DNA of 64,000 nucleotides from CAZTQN01 sp964615765. GTDB lineage: Bacteria > Planctomycetota > Phycisphaerae > Phycisphaerales > UBA1924. The notes beneath the pieces are model-generated. The model was given only the letters and a program-made list of their open reading frames with translations, did not search any database and had not been told where the DNA came from. Location of the stretch: the NCBI GenBank assembly GCA_964615765.1, contig CAZTQN010000001.1:124001-188000 (forward strand), written 5' to 3'. Position 1 is the first letter of the stretch; the number at the start of each line of letters is the position of its first letter. Shown here one piece after another: positions 27,309 to 36,578 of the stretch. The position numbers and the translations under genes are program-made.

Positions 27309-28595
27309 TCATCCGCCGCCCGTCGGCCCGCGGGGGGTCGCGCCGCGGCCCGGCTCCACCCCGCCCAGAGGCTGCACCAGCGCGTCGCTCCACGGGCCGA
27401 GCGGACGCTCCGGCGTCGCCGCCATCGAGCCCAGCCGCTCGCCCAGTTCCGCGAGCGAGCGCATCGTCTCGGCTTCGAAGATGCCGGGCTTGGGCGGGCG
27501 CCAGTCGTCAGGGATGGCGACGAAGCGGAACTCCGCGTCGATGCCCTCGACCTCGCGCGCGTACAGCGCCAGAAGCCCGAGCTGCTTGAGCGACCCGATC
27601 GTCGACGAGCGGATCGCCGTCGACACGCTCGCCGACACGATGTCCGTCCAGCGCGGCTGCACCACCTGCGGCGCCGCCCCGAGCTGGTTGTTGATGATCA
27701 CCCAGTACCGCATCTTCGGGATGGGCGTCGCGGGGAAGTCGCGCTTGAGCGTTGCGGCGACGGGCGACGGGGCCCGGGCGTCGAAGCCGAACAGGATGTT
27801 CGCCGTCGTGCCCCCGTCGACATAGAGCCCGCCGTCGATCTGCACGGGCGGGAACACGGCGGGGATCGCCGCCGAAGCCATCAGGATCTTGTGCACGCGC
27901 GACGGGTCGTTCGACTCCGCGGCCCGCTCGGCCTCGATGCTCAGCCGCCACGGCTTGAGCACGCCCAGGTCGAGGTCCGTCGTGCCGACGGCGAGAACGC
28001 GCCCCTCGGCGGAGCGGGCCGCGATCTGCCGGATGATGTCCATGTTGACCTGCGCGCATAAGTCGCGCTGCAGCCCGGAGACGTCCATGAACGACTCACG
28101 CCCCGGGAGAAAGAAGAAGATGTCGCGCAGTCGGATCCAGTCCTTCTTCGGGGCCGAGTACAGCTTGACGACCGTCTCGATCGAGCGCGAGTCGTCGATG
28201 AACGCGAACGGCGCGATGAGCGCGCCGGTCGAAACGCCGGTCACGACGTCGAAGTCCGGTCGGGCCAGGTCGCCCTCCACCTTGCCCCAACCGGCGAGGA
28301 ATCCGGCCCCGAACGCGCCGTAATCCCCGCCGCCGGAGAGGATGAGAATGTCAAACGTGGGCGGGCGGTCGGTGAGGCCACGGCGGTAGTCCTCGTGCTC
28401 GCGGTGCATGCGGGCGACGGTCTTGTGCGTGGCGTCCTCGATATCCGCGGCGGTCGCGGCGAGGCTTTCGACGCGCCGGGCTTCGAGCTGCTCTGTCGTG
28501 AGCGCGGCCCGCTTTCCGGCGCACCCGCCGGGCGTCAGCGTCAGCAGCATGGCGGCGGTCACACAAGCGATTACGCGGCGGGTTCCCAGGAGCAT
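27309..28595 (-). CDS. Patatin-like phospholipase lipoprotein
   Basis: 428 aa. It begins with a lipoprotein signal whose lipobox reads TPGGC (about residue 25). The patatin domain shows the oxyanion motif GGGDYGAFGAGF (about 84-95), nucleophile elbow GVSTGA (about 119) and the dyad Asp in VDGGTTANILF. It should act as a lipid acyl hydrolase at the membrane. No adjacent transport gene suggests a toxin role. Downstream, 30 bases separate it from the S10 peptidase start on the same strand. Confidence 0.88.
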   Translation of the reverse strand: MLLGTRRVIACVTAAMLLTLTPGGCAGKRAALTTEQLEARRVESLAATAADIEDATHKTVARMHREHEDYRRGLTDRPPTFDILILSGGGDYGAFGAGFLAGWGKVEGDLARPDFDVVTGVSTGALIAPFAFIDDSRSIETVVKLYSAPKKDWIRLRDIFFFLPGRESFMDVSGLQRDLCAQVNMDIIRQIAARSAEGRVLAVGTTDLDLGVLKPWRLSIEAERAAESNDPSRVHKILMASAAIPAVFPPVQIDGGLYVDGGTTANILFGFDARAPSPVAATLKRDFPATPIPKMRYWVIINNQLGAAPQVVQPRWTDIVSASVSTAIRSSTIGSLKQLGLLALYAREVEGIDAEFRFVAIPDDWRPPKPGIFEAETMRSLAELGERLGSMAATPERPLGPWSDALVQPLGGVEPGRGATPRGPTGGG

Positions 28596-28628
28596 GGCGA
28601 TTGTTGCCGCCAGCCCGCGCCAACGCCG

Positions 28629-29831
28629 CTAGGCCGTGCGGTTCCGTTCCGCGGACGCCGGCGGGCGGGGGTGCGTCGAGGGCCGGTCGCGCCGCAGGAT
28701 CTCGACGGTCGTCGGGTACGCGAACTCGACGCCCATCGCCCCCAGCCGCTCCAGCAGGCCCAGGTTGATGCGCTGCAGGATGTCCATGTGCGTGTTGAAC
28801 TGATCGCTGAGCACGATGTACACGGTCTCGAACTGCAGCGCATACTCGCCGAGCGTGCCCAGATGGCACCGATCGAACCGCACCGTGCCCTGCGCCTCGA
28901 CGACCTCGCGCACCACCTGCGGGACCTGCCGGAGCAGTTCCGGCGGCGTCTCGTAGATCACGCCGAAGGTGAACACCACGCGGCGCTCCTGAAGGCGCCG
29001 GAAGTTCTGCACGCGACTGTCCAGCAGGTCGCTGTTGGGGAACACAAGCTGCTCGCCCGACAAGGCCCGCACACGCGTGGTCTTGATCCCGATCCGCTCG
29101 ACTGTCCCCATCTCCTTGCCGACGACGATGAAGTCGCCCACGACGAACGGCTTGTCGAGAATGATCGTGACCGACGAGAACAAGTCGGACAGGATGTTCT
29201 GCACCGCGAGCGCGATCGCGATCCCGCCGATGCCCAGCCCCGTGATCAGCGGCGTGATCGCCACGCCCAGGTTGTCGAGCGCCAGCAGCGCCACCACGAT
29301 CACCAGCACCGCCAGCGCGATGAACCGCAGCACGCCCATCCCGCTCGTGAGCGTCGGGTCGGCCGAGCCGTCCTCCTGCCGAAGCCGGCCCACAGCGAGG
29401 CCGAGCGTCAGGTCCACCAGGCGGCTGGCGCTGACGATGAGCTGTGCCGCCAGCCCCAGCACCGCCGCGATCTTCAGCGCACGCGGCAGCGGGTCCGGCA
29501 GGTACAGCAGCGTCGACGCCGCGAACACCACCGTCGGCATCAGCAGCCACACACGGATCGAGCGCACGACGCGCACCAGCGCGTCGTCCCACGTACGCGG
29601 GGTGCGTTCGGCCAGGCGCTGCAGGCGGCTTGCGCCCACCGACCGCAGCACACGCAGCGCCACATACCCCGCACCAACGACCCCGAACGCCAAGACCCAC
29701 GTCCACACCGGGTTCCCGAGCGCCACACCCAGATCCAGCAGGCCGCCGGACTCGGAGATTGCGGGCGCCTCCGCCGGCGCGTTCGAGGGCACGTTTACGG
29801 GCGCGGGCACAGTCGGGGCGGCGGTCGTCAC
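28629..29831 (-). CDS. Mechanosensitive ion channel, MscS family
   Basis: 400 aa. Four hydrophobic segments lie in the N-terminal 200 residues. The pore-lining helix and beta-domain follow: LGIGGIAIALAVQNILSDLF, then DKPFVVGDFIVV and GTVERIGIKTTRVRALSGEQ with VFPNSDLLDS, which are diagnostic. The C-terminal cytoplasmic domain contains RINLGLLERLGAMGVEFAYP. It releases solutes on hypo-osmotic shock. The predicted start is GTG at 29831. The stop lies 33 bases upstream of the patatin lipoprotein start, same strand. Confidence 0.92.
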   Translation of the reverse strand: MTTAAPTVPAPVNVPSNAPAEAPAISESGGLLDLGVALGNPVWTWVLAFGVVGAGYVALRVLRSVGASRLQRLAERTPRTWDDALVRVVRSIRVWLLMPTVVFAASTLLYLPDPLPRALKIAAVLGLAAQLIVSASRLVDLTLGLAVGRLRQEDGSADPTLTSGMGVLRFIALAVLVIVVALLALDNLGVAITPLITGLGIGGIAIALAVQNILSDLFSSVTIILDKPFVVGDFIVVGKEMGTVERIGIKTTRVRALSGEQLVFPNSDLLDSRVQNFRRLQERRVVFTFGVIYETPPELLRQVPQVVREVVEAQGTVRFDRCHLGTLGEYALQFETVYIVLSDQFNTHMDILQRINLGLLERLGAMGVEFAYPTTVEILRRDRPSTHPRPPASAERNRTA

Positions 29832-29926
29832 GCTCCGCGTGGTGTGCCCGCGTCATGACCCACGCATGAATCCCGGGCCCGACGAGCGCACGCTCGCCGG
29901 GCCCGGATTGATCAGCCGTAGATGAG

Positions 29927-29943
29927 CCCACTCAAGAAGTGGG
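29927..29943 (-). terminator. Small hairpin after pgk
   Basis: CCCACT/AGTGGG stem with 5-base loop, 21 bases after the pgk stop. It lacks a T tail, so it is only a weak terminator candidate. Confidence 0.3.
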
Positions 29944-29963
29944 GGACTTCACTCGAGGTGGCG

Positions 29964-31172
29964 TCACGCGTTGTCCAGAATTTCCACCGTCTTGAACGGT
30001 TTGCCTTCGAGCATCTCGAGGCTGGCGCCGCCGCCGGTGGAGACGTGGCTGAACTTGTCGGCGAGCCCGAACTTCTCCGCGGCCGCCGCGCTGTCGCCGC
30101 CGCCGACGATGCTCGTTGCGCCGTTCTTCTCCGTCGCGGAGACGATCGCGTTCGCGACGCTCAGCGTGCCGACCTCGAACAGGCGCCACTCGAACACGCC
30201 CATCGGCCCGTTCCACACGATCGTCTTGGCCTTGCGCAGACGCAGCGCGTAGTCCGTCTGCGTCTTGGGCCCGATGTCCAGCCCCATGAACCCGTCGCCG
30301 ATGGTGTCGTCGAACGTCTTGACGTTCCCGCCGCTCTCGGCGAAGACGTCCGAGCAGACGTGGTCTTTGGGCAGCACGAGCTCGCACTTCAGCCGCAGCG
30401 CTTCATCGAGGATCGACTTGGCTTCCGCCAGAATCTCGGTCTCGACGCGCGAGGCGCCGACCTTCTTGCCCGCGGCCTGCAGGAATGTGTACGCCATCGC
30501 CCCGCCGACAAGGATCGCGTCCGCCTTGGGCAGCAGATTGCGGATCATCGGCAGCTTGTCGCTGACCTTGGCCCCGCCCATCACAACGACGAACGGCTCG
30601 GCCGGCTTCGCCAGCGCCTGCGCCAGGTACTTCAGTTCCTTCTCCATCAGGAACCCGATCACGCGCGGCTTGCCCGCCATCGCCATCGGCACGGCGTACA
30701 TGCTCGCGTCCTCACGGTGGGCCGTGCCGAACGCGTCGTTGACGTACAGGTCGCCCAACGCCGCGAGCTTGGCGGCGAACGCCGCGTCGCCCTTCTTCTC
30801 GCCCTTGACGAACCGCAGGTTGTCGAGCAGCAGGACGTCGCCGTCGCGCATCTGCTTGACCGCCGCGGCCGACGCATCGTCCCCCGGCTCGTGCGACGGG
30901 AACGCCACCGGCTTGCTCAGCAGGTCGGACAGCCGCTTGGCCACCGGCTCGAGCGATTCCGACGCCTCGTACCCCTTGCCTTCCGGGCGGCCCAGGTGCG
31001 ACATCAGAATGGCGCGCCCGCCCCGGTCGATCACCGAGCGGATCGTCGGCAGCGCCATGCGGATCCGCCGATCGTCCGTGATCTGCCCGCCCTCGATCGG
31101 CACGTTGAAATCGACGCGGATCAGGCAGCGCTTGCCCTTGACGTCGACATTGGCGATGGTCTTTTTGGACAT
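29964..31172 (-). CDS. pgk: Phosphoglycerate kinase
   Basis: 402 aa, normal length. It transfers phosphate between 1,3-bisphosphoglycerate and ADP in glycolysis. Recognised features are RVDFNVPIEGG near the N-terminus, ILMSHLGRPEGKG, VLLLDNLRFVKGEKK, VNDAFGTAHR, VVMGGAKVSDKL, and the C-terminal nucleotide site WNGPMGVFEW with SIVGGGDSAAAAEKFG and STGGGASLEMLEG. GAAGGAGAG lies upstream of the ATG within a small hairpin (GGGAAG/CTTCCC) that could modulate ribosome access. No gap or tpi gene is adjacent. Confidence 0.97.
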   Translation of the reverse strand: MSKKTIANVDVKGKRCLIRVDFNVPIEGGQITDDRRIRMALPTIRSVIDRGGRAILMSHLGRPEGKGYEASESLEPVAKRLSDLLSKPVAFPSHEPGDDASAAAVKQMRDGDVLLLDNLRFVKGEKKGDAAFAAKLAALGDLYVNDAFGTAHREDASMYAVPMAMAGKPRVIGFLMEKELKYLAQALAKPAEPFVVVMGGAKVSDKLPMIRNLLPKADAILVGGAMAYTFLQAAGKKVGASRVETEILAEAKSILDEALRLKCELVLPKDHVCSDVFAESGGNVKTFDDTIGDGFMGLDIGPKTQTDYALRLRKAKTIVWNGPMGVFEWRLFEVGTLSVANAIVSATEKNGATSIVGGGDSAAAAEKFGLADKFSHVSTGGGASLEMLEGKPFKTVEILDNA

Positions 31173-31228
31173 GGGAAGTTCTCTCCTTCCCTCGGCCGCT
31201 CCGAAGCGAGCGCCCGCGGGAAATCATG

Positions 31229-31648
31229 CTAGCGACGGCGGCCCGGCCCGGCGTCCCCGGGGCCCGCAAACCCCGGCATTTCGCACACCTCTTCCCGCCC
31301 GAAAATGCGATGCCGATGCCGGGCGACCACCCGGTACGCGCCGTCGCGCACAAACCGCGGCAGCAGCCTCAGCAGGCTCCCCGCCTGCCACACGCCGCCC
31401 AGCCCCCGCGCGATCGCCAGCACCGCGTCCGACTCCGTCCACACTCCGCGCTCATCGATCACCACCACCGTCTCCGTCGGCGGCGTGCCGGCCCGCCTGG
31501 CGGCTTGCCACAGCCGCACGCCGACGTCCGACTGACCCGCTTCGATGACAAACACCCCGTGCCGGTCGCGCCGACGAATCCACCGGGCCGTGGCGTTGCA
31601 CAGCACGCACGTCCCGTCGATCAAGACCGTTACTCGCCGCGCACCCAT
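31229..31648 (-). CDS. DCC1-like thiol-disulfide oxidoreductase family protein (DUF393)
   Basis: 139 aa. The N-terminal motif DGTCVLCN (about residues 10-17) is the family's DxxCxxC signature, followed by RRRDRHGVFVIEAGQS and a C-terminal RHRHRIFGREEVCEMP. Members have a thioredoxin-like fold; the function in bacteria is mostly unestablished. The ATG at 31648 is preferred over a TTG two codons upstream. Same strand as pgk, whose start lies 56 bases downstream, so the two may share a transcript. Confidence 0.82.
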   Translation of the reverse strand: MGARRVTVLIDGTCVLCNATARWIRRRDRHGVFVIEAGQSDVGVRLWQAARRAGTPPTETVVVIDERGVWTESDAVLAIARGLGGVWQAGSLLRLLPRFVRDGAYRVVARHRHRIFGREEVCEMPGFAGPGDAGPGRRR

Positions 31649-31760
31649 ATCCAAAGGTACCGCCCCGGCCCGGCCCGGTTCGCTCGAAGCGCGGATCCCG
31701 CGTCATTGCCCGCAGTCTCTGCGGCGTTTTCCCGCCGTCGCCCGATACCATGCATCACGC

Positions 31761-32849
31761 ATGGGCCACGCCAACCCGTCTATCGCCGGCGTCCTCGTTT
31801 CTCTCGCCGCCATCGGCCCGCTCGCGGCGGGCGAGCCCACGACGGTGACCCGCAAGCCGGCCGCCGCCAGCGACCGCGCTGACCGCGCCGGCCGCGCCGA
31901 TCACGCCGAGCCGCCCATCGCGATCCCGACGGGCGCCCTTCTGCAAACGCTCCTCGCCCGCACGTCGTTCTCCCCCGGTCTGATCGACGGCCGGGCCGGC
32001 CGCAAGACGCGTCTTGCCATCGAGCACTTCCAGCGCTCGCTCGATCACGAGCCGACGGGCACGCTGAACGCCGCCGACGCTCGCGCCCTGTTCGCGCTCG
32101 CGGGCGTGCTCCCCATGCACGAAGACCCTGCGCACGCCGTGAGCGACGCCGCGCTCGACACGGCTGGCTGGACGATCGAATACACCGTGACCGAGGCCGA
32201 CCTGGCCCGCATCACCGGCCCCGTGCCTGAGGATTGGAACCAGCGGGCCGAGCTCGATTTCTCCGGCTACGCCGACGCCGAGGACCTGTTCGCCGAACGC
32301 GGCTGGTGCTCCGTCGAACTCCTGCGCACGCTCAACCCGGGCGTCGACTTCGCCGCCATCCACCCCGGCCAGATTGTCCGCCTGCCCGACGTCGACATCG
32401 CACGCGACCGCTTCGTCGCGCCAGCGCGGCTGGAAGTCGACCTCGAGAACAAACTCGTCCGCGGGTTCGACGATGCCGACCGCTGCGTCCTGCTCCTGCA
32501 CTGCTCCATCGCCGCCCGCATCGAACGCGCGCCGGTCGGCGAGATGTACGTCAAGGTCGTCGTCACCGACCCCGACTACACCTTCAACCCGGAGTCCTGG
32601 CCCGAGGTCACCAACGTCGCCAGCAAGCTCCGCATCGCCCCCGGCCCGCGCAACCCCGTCGGGCTCGCGTGGATCGGGCTTGATCGCCCGGGCTACGGGC
32701 TCCACGGCACCGTCCGCCCGCAAGACATCGGCAAAACCGGCTCTCTCGGCTGCTTCCGCCTCACCAACTGGGACGCCGTCCGACTCGCCAAGTCCGTCGC
32801 CGTCGGCACGCCCGTGACGGTGCTCGAGCCGGTCGCGGCTCAGCCGTGA
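31761..32849 (+). CDS. L,D-transpeptidase (YkuD) with peptidoglycan-binding domain
   Basis: 362 aa. A signal peptide (about residues 1-23, ending LAAG) precedes a peptidoglycan-binding-1 domain (about 52-115; SPGLIDGRAGRKTRLAIEHF). A LysM-like stretch follows (about 185-215; LRTLNPGVDFAAIHPGQIVR). The YkuD domain fills the C-terminal part, with HGTVRPQDIG and SLGCFRLTN; the nucleophile Cys is near residue 330. Such enzymes make 3-3 cross-links or attach proteins to peptidoglycan, supporting a peptidoglycan wall in this organism. The start at 31761 gives a proper signal peptide. Confidence 0.9.
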   Translation: MGHANPSIAGVLVSLAAIGPLAAGEPTTVTRKPAAASDRADRAGRADHAEPPIAIPTGALLQTLLARTSFSPGLIDGRAGRKTRLAIEHFQRSLDHEPTGTLNAADARALFALAGVLPMHEDPAHAVSDAALDTAGWTIEYTVTEADLARITGPVPEDWNQRAELDFSGYADAEDLFAERGWCSVELLRTLNPGVDFAAIHPGQIVRLPDVDIARDRFVAPARLEVDLENKLVRGFDDADRCVLLLHCSIAARIERAPVGEMYVKVVVTDPDYTFNPESWPEVTNVASKLRIAPGPRNPVGLAWIGLDRPGYGLHGTVRPQDIGKTGSLGCFRLTNWDAVRLAKSVAVGTPVTVLEPVAAQP

Positions 32850-32881
32850 ACAGACCGCCGCCTTCATCGCACCGGAGTCCC

Positions 32882-33589
32882 ATGCAACCGACCGAACTCT
32901 GGCCCTGGTTTGATGAAGCCAACGCGGCCCTGATCTGCCACGCGGTCCTGCGCGATGACGGCGTCAAGGTCATCGAACGCCCCTGCCGCGTGCCCGTTGA
33001 GCACCGCGCCCTCGGCGAAGCCCTCGGCTCCGCGGGGCTCAGCGTCGACGGTTTCGGCGTCAACCAGACCGAGCAGCAGCTCGCCGCGATCCTCGAACAC
33101 ACGGGCGGCGTGGGCCTGTTCGCGCCCGCCCGCTGGTCGCTCGACACGCCCAGCGGCGATCCGCACCGCGATCAGGGCGCCTTCGGCTCCGTCATCCTCT
33201 GGCCCGCCACCGAGTGGGAGCGCCTCCACACCGAGTTCTCCGACTGGATGCAGGACGACCCCGCGGCGTTCGACGACACGCCTTTTGCGCTCGACGATCT
33301 GCTCGTCATCGCCAGCATCAACTTCTCGCCCGATTGCTGGCTGCTCGTCACGCAGGGTCCGCTGGCCGGCAAGATCTTCTTCTGGATCCACGAGGACGCC
33401 GCCGACTTCTCCAAGCCGTGGGCAGACGACCTTCGCGCCTGGGGCAACCGCGTGCGCCGCGAGATCCACACGCTGCTTCAAGGCACGGCGTTCGACCACG
33501 CCGCCGCCGTCGGCGTGGATGACCTGCCCGAATCCGCCGAGTTCTTCCCGAGATCCTTCGAAGCCGGACCCGCGGCCCCTCGCCCCTGA
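32882..33589 (+). CDS. SUKH/SMI1-KNR4-like protein (tentative)
   Basis: 235 aa, start with GGAG 5 bases upstream of ATG 32882. The C-terminal part (LLVIASINFSPDCWLLVTQG ... KIFFWIHEDAADFSKPWADD) resembles the SMI1/KNR4 (SUKH) fold, which includes immunity proteins of contact-dependent and polymorphic toxins as well as housekeeping adaptors. No toxin gene is next to it, so the immunity role is only a possibility. The last codons (GPAAPRP) are encoded by a repeat sequence also found at 53157-53175. It is 29 bases after the L,D-transpeptidase stop, same strand. Confidence 0.55.
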   Translation: MQPTELWPWFDEANAALICHAVLRDDGVKVIERPCRVPVEHRALGEALGSAGLSVDGFGVNQTEQQLAAILEHTGGVGLFAPARWSLDTPSGDPHRDQGAFGSVILWPATEWERLHTEFSDWMQDDPAAFDDTPFALDDLLVIASINFSPDCWLLVTQGPLAGKIFFWIHEDAADFSKPWADDLRAWGNRVRREIHTLLQGTAFDHAAAVGVDDLPESAEFFPRSFEAGPAAPRP

Positions 33590-33630
33590 CCTCTCGCCCC
33601 TCGCCCCTCGCCTCTGCCTCTCGCGCTTCG
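33576..33630. repeat. C-rich tandem low-complexity repeat in a convergent spacer
   Basis: CTCGCCC/CCTCG-type heptamers run through the spacer between the SUKH-like gene and livF. The first 19 bases, CCCCTCGCCCCTGACCTCT (33576-33594), recur exactly in inverted orientation at 53157-53175, also in a convergent spacer. Confidence 0.7.
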
Positions 33631-33631
33631 C

Positions 33632-34414
33632 TCAGTGCCCGCCCAGATACGCCTTGCGAACCTCATCGCTCGCCGCGAGCACCTTGGCGTCCTGCGCCAT
33701 CACGATCTTCCCGACCTCGAGCACGTACGCGAAGTGCGCGACGTTCAGCGCCATGTGCGCGTTCTGTTCCACCAGCAGGATCGTCGTCCCCGCGGCGTTG
33801 ATCTCGCGGATGATGCGGAAGATCGTCTGCACGATCTGCGGGGCCAGGCCCAGCGACGGCTCATCGAGCAGCAGCAGCCGCGGGCGGGCCATCAGCGCCC
33901 GTGCGATCGCCAGCATCTGCTGCTCCCCGCCCGAGAGCGTCCCGGCGACCTGCTTCAAGCGCTCCTTCACGCGCGGGAATAGCGCCAGCGCTTTCTCCCG
34001 GTCGGCCGCGATGCCGGCCTTGTCCCGCCGCGCATACGCGCCCAGGTCCAGGTTCTCCTCAACCGTCAGGTTCGCGAAGATCCCGCGCCCTTCCGGCGCG
34101 TGGGCCATGCCCATCCGCACCAGCCCGTGGCACGGCGAGCCGGTGATCTCCGTGTCTTCCAGCGACACGCTCCCGCTCGCGCAGCGCACCATCCCCGAGA
34201 TCGCCCGCAGCGTGGTCGTCTTCCCGGCCCCGTTCCCGCCGATGAGTGTGACGATCTGCCCGCGCCGAACGTCCAGGTCGATCCCGTGCAGCGCGGTGAT
34301 GGCGCCGTAGCAGACGCGCAGCCCGCGCACGCGCAGCATCACCGGGGCCGTGCCCGTGTTCTCGATGATCGCCGCACCGGCGATCCCACCGCCCGCCGTG
34401 CCGGTCGTTGTCAT
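33632..34414 (-). CDS. livF: Branched-chain amino-acid-type ABC transporter ATPase LivF
   Basis: 260 aa. The ATPase carries Walker A GGNGAGKTT, LivF-typical APEGRGIFANLTVEENLDLG, signature LSGGEQQML and Walker B LLLLDEPSLGLAP. It energises uptake together with LivG. Its start overlaps the livG stop by 4 bases (ATGA). It is the last gene of the livHMGF operon, with no solute-binding protein gene adjacent. A Gly/Thr-rich extension of about 22 residues precedes the domain, so an internal start is possible. Confidence 0.93.
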   Translation of the reverse strand: MTTTGTAGGGIAGAAIIENTGTAPVMLRVRGLRVCYGAITALHGIDLDVRRGQIVTLIGGNGAGKTTTLRAISGMVRCASGSVSLEDTEITGSPCHGLVRMGMAHAPEGRGIFANLTVEENLDLGAYARRDKAGIAADREKALALFPRVKERLKQVAGTLSGGEQQMLAIARALMARPRLLLLDEPSLGLAPQIVQTIFRIIREINAAGTTILLVEQNAHMALNVAHFAYVLEVGKIVMAQDAKVLAASDEVRKAYLGGH

Positions 34415-35262
34415 GGCGGGGTCCTCCGTCCGGTGCGCACGTCGGCCGGGTCGACTCCGGCGCCGACGCTGGGCGCTGCGTCCTCAGCGCCCGCGCCCGG
34501 CTCGCCCAGATACGCCTCGATCACCTTGGGATTGTTCTGGATCTCCGTCGGCGTCCCCTCGGCGATCACGCACCCGTGATCCAGCACCGTGATCCGCTCG
34601 CAGATGTCCATTACCAGGCCCATGTCGTGCTCGATCAGCAGGATCGCCAGCCCGAACCGGTCGCGGATCGAGCGGATGCTCGTCGCCAGCGCCTTCTTCT
34701 CGCTCGGGTTCATGCCCGCCGCCGGCTCGTCCAGCAGCAGCACGCGAGGCTCGGTCGCCAGTGCGCGGCAGATCTCCAGGCGCCGCTGATCGCCGTACGG
34801 GAGCGACCGCGCCGGCGCGTCCGCCAGTGATTCCAACTGGAACACCCGCAGGATCTCGACCGCCCGCGCCTCCATCGCCACTTCCTGGGCCACAAACCGC
34901 GGCGTGCGCAGCATCGTCCGCCAGATGCTGTGCCGCCCGCGCACATGACACGCCAGCCGCACGTTGTCCAGCACCGACAACGCCCCCATCAGCCGGATGT
35001 TCTGGAACGTGCGGCTGAGCCCCGCCTCCGCGATCTTGTGCGGCGGCAGATCGTCGACGCGCTTCCCGCCCAGGTGCACCGAGCCCGTCTGCGTCCGGTA
35101 CACGCCCGTCAGCAGGTTGAACGCCGTCGTCTTCCCCGCGCCGTTCGGGCCGATCAGCCCGTACAGCCCGCCCATCGGGATCCGCACCGACAGATCCTGC
35201 ACGGCCTTCAGGCCGCCGAAGGCGATCCCGATCCCCTTGGCGTCCAGGAGCGCGTCGCTCAT
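34411..35262 (-). CDS. livG: Branched-chain amino-acid-type ABC transporter ATPase LivG
   Basis: 283 aa. Walker A GPNGAGKTTAFNLLTG, the LivG-typical AGLSRTFQNIRLM segment, signature LPYGDQRRLEIC, Walker B VLLLDEPAAGMNPSE and IEHDMGLVMDICE are all present. It overlaps livM upstream and livF downstream by 4 bases each, showing tight translational coupling. A C-terminal tail of about 40 residues rich in Ala/Gly/Asp is extra. Confidence 0.94.
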   Translation of the reverse strand: MSDALLDAKGIGIAFGGLKAVQDLSVRIPMGGLYGLIGPNGAGKTTAFNLLTGVYRTQTGSVHLGGKRVDDLPPHKIAEAGLSRTFQNIRLMGALSVLDNVRLACHVRGRHSIWRTMLRTPRFVAQEVAMEARAVEILRVFQLESLADAPARSLPYGDQRRLEICRALATEPRVLLLDEPAAGMNPSEKKALATSIRSIRDRFGLAILLIEHDMGLVMDICERITVLDHGCVIAEGTPTEIQNNPKVIEAYLGEPGAGAEDAAPSVGAGVDPADVRTGRRTPP

Positions 35263-36578
35263 CGCCCACCCCCCGCGCCGTCCGTCTTCGCGCCCGCCGC
35301 CTTGCCGGTGCGTTCACGCCGCGCGCCGAAGAAATCCCAGATCTCGTTCACGCCCAGCAGCCCGTTGGGCCGCAGCAGCATCGCGAGGATCAGCAGCAGC
35401 GCGTACAGGATCATCCGGTAGTCGGCCAGGTTGATCTTCAGCGGGCTGGTCCGCAGGCCCTCCGCGGCCAGCGCCAAGCCCATCAGCACCAGCGGCACGC
35501 ACGCCAGCCACAGCACCACCACGCCCCCGCGGTTGCCCACGCGCCGCAGGATCAGCCCCGCCGTCGCCACCAACGCCGCCGCAATTGGCCACGCCCACCA
35601 CCGCTCCAGCACCTCGCCCGGCCCGCGCAGGATCTCGCTCAGGATCGTCAGCACGACCGCCGCGAGCGCGGCCCCGCTGATCGACCCAAGCCCGCCCAGC
35701 ACGACGAAGATGATGATCTCGAACGAGCGCTGGAACCCGGCGTCGGTGGGGGAGGGGTTGACGCCCGTGTGCGCGTACAGCGCCCCGGCGACGCCCCCAA
35801 AGAACGCCGCCAGCACGAACGCGCGCACCTTGTACTTCGTCAGGTCGACGCCCATGGCCCGGGCGGCGATCTCGTCCTCGCGGATCGACAGGAACGCCCG
35901 CCCGGAACTGCTCTGCTTCACGCGGTACGCGATCAGGCACGTCGCCGCGACAAACAGCCAGATCCAGAACAGCGACGCGTACGCCGGGATCCGCTCGAAG
36001 CCCGCCGCCCCGTTGAGCGGGAACTTCGCCAGCGCCGCCGGCGTGACTTCGCTCGCGTTATACAGCTGCGTGCTGGTCAGTTCCAGCAGCACGCGGATGA
36101 TCTCGCCGAAGCCGAGCGTGACTATCGCCAGGTAGTCGCCGCGCAGTCTGAGCGACGGCAGCCCGACCAGGTACCCCGCGCCCGCGGCGACGCACGCCCC
36201 GGCGATGACCCCGCCCAGCATGAGCATCGTGCCCTGCGTGGCGAACTCCGGCGCACCCGCCGCGCCGTGCAGCACCAAGGACCCGTAGTACGTCACCCCG
36301 CCGCCGATGTACGCCCCGATCGCCATGAACCCCGCGTGCCCCATCGAGAACTGGCCCGTGAACCCGTTGACGATGTTCAGGCTGACGGCGGCGATCACCA
36401 GCACGCCCACGCGCCGCAGCACGTTCACCCAGTACTCGTCGACCAGCACCGGGGCCGCGAAGTGCACCGCCAGCGCTGCCAGCCCGCACAGCACCCACGG
36501 CAGCACCATCGCGCCCGGGCGAAACGCCCGCCCACGCGGCACCGAGGCGATGTGCTCGTTCAGGCTCGCCACGCTCAC
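35259..36578 (-). CDS. livM: Branched-chain amino-acid-type ABC permease LivM
   Basis: 439 aa, with about ten hydrophobic segments. The family motif NIVNGFTGQFSMGHAGFMAIGAY follows the first membrane helices, and SIREDEIAARAMGVDLTKYK is the LivM cytoplasmic coupling loop. I place the start at a GTG (36578) overlapping the livH stop as GTGA, which matches the coupling seen elsewhere in the operon. The open frame extends 94 codons further upstream, but that part is Arg/Gly shadow of livH. Confidence 0.92.
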   Translation of the reverse strand: MSVASLNEHIASVPRGRAFRPGAMVLPWVLCGLAALAVHFAAPVLVDEYWVNVLRRVGVLVIAAVSLNIVNGFTGQFSMGHAGFMAIGAYIGGGVTYYGSLVLHGAAGAPEFATQGTMLMLGGVIAGACVAAGAGYLVGLPSLRLRGDYLAIVTLGFGEIIRVLLELTSTQLYNASEVTPAALAKFPLNGAAGFERIPAYASLFWIWLFVAATCLIAYRVKQSSSGRAFLSIREDEIAARAMGVDLTKYKVRAFVLAAFFGGVAGALYAHTGVNPSPTDAGFQRSFEIIIFVVLGGLGSISGAALAAVVLTILSEILRGPGEVLERWWAWPIAAALVATAGLILRRVGNRGGVVVLWLACVPLVLMGLALAAEGLRTSPLKINLADYRMILYALLLILAMLLRPNGLLGVNEIWDFFGARRERTGKAAGAKTDGAGGGR

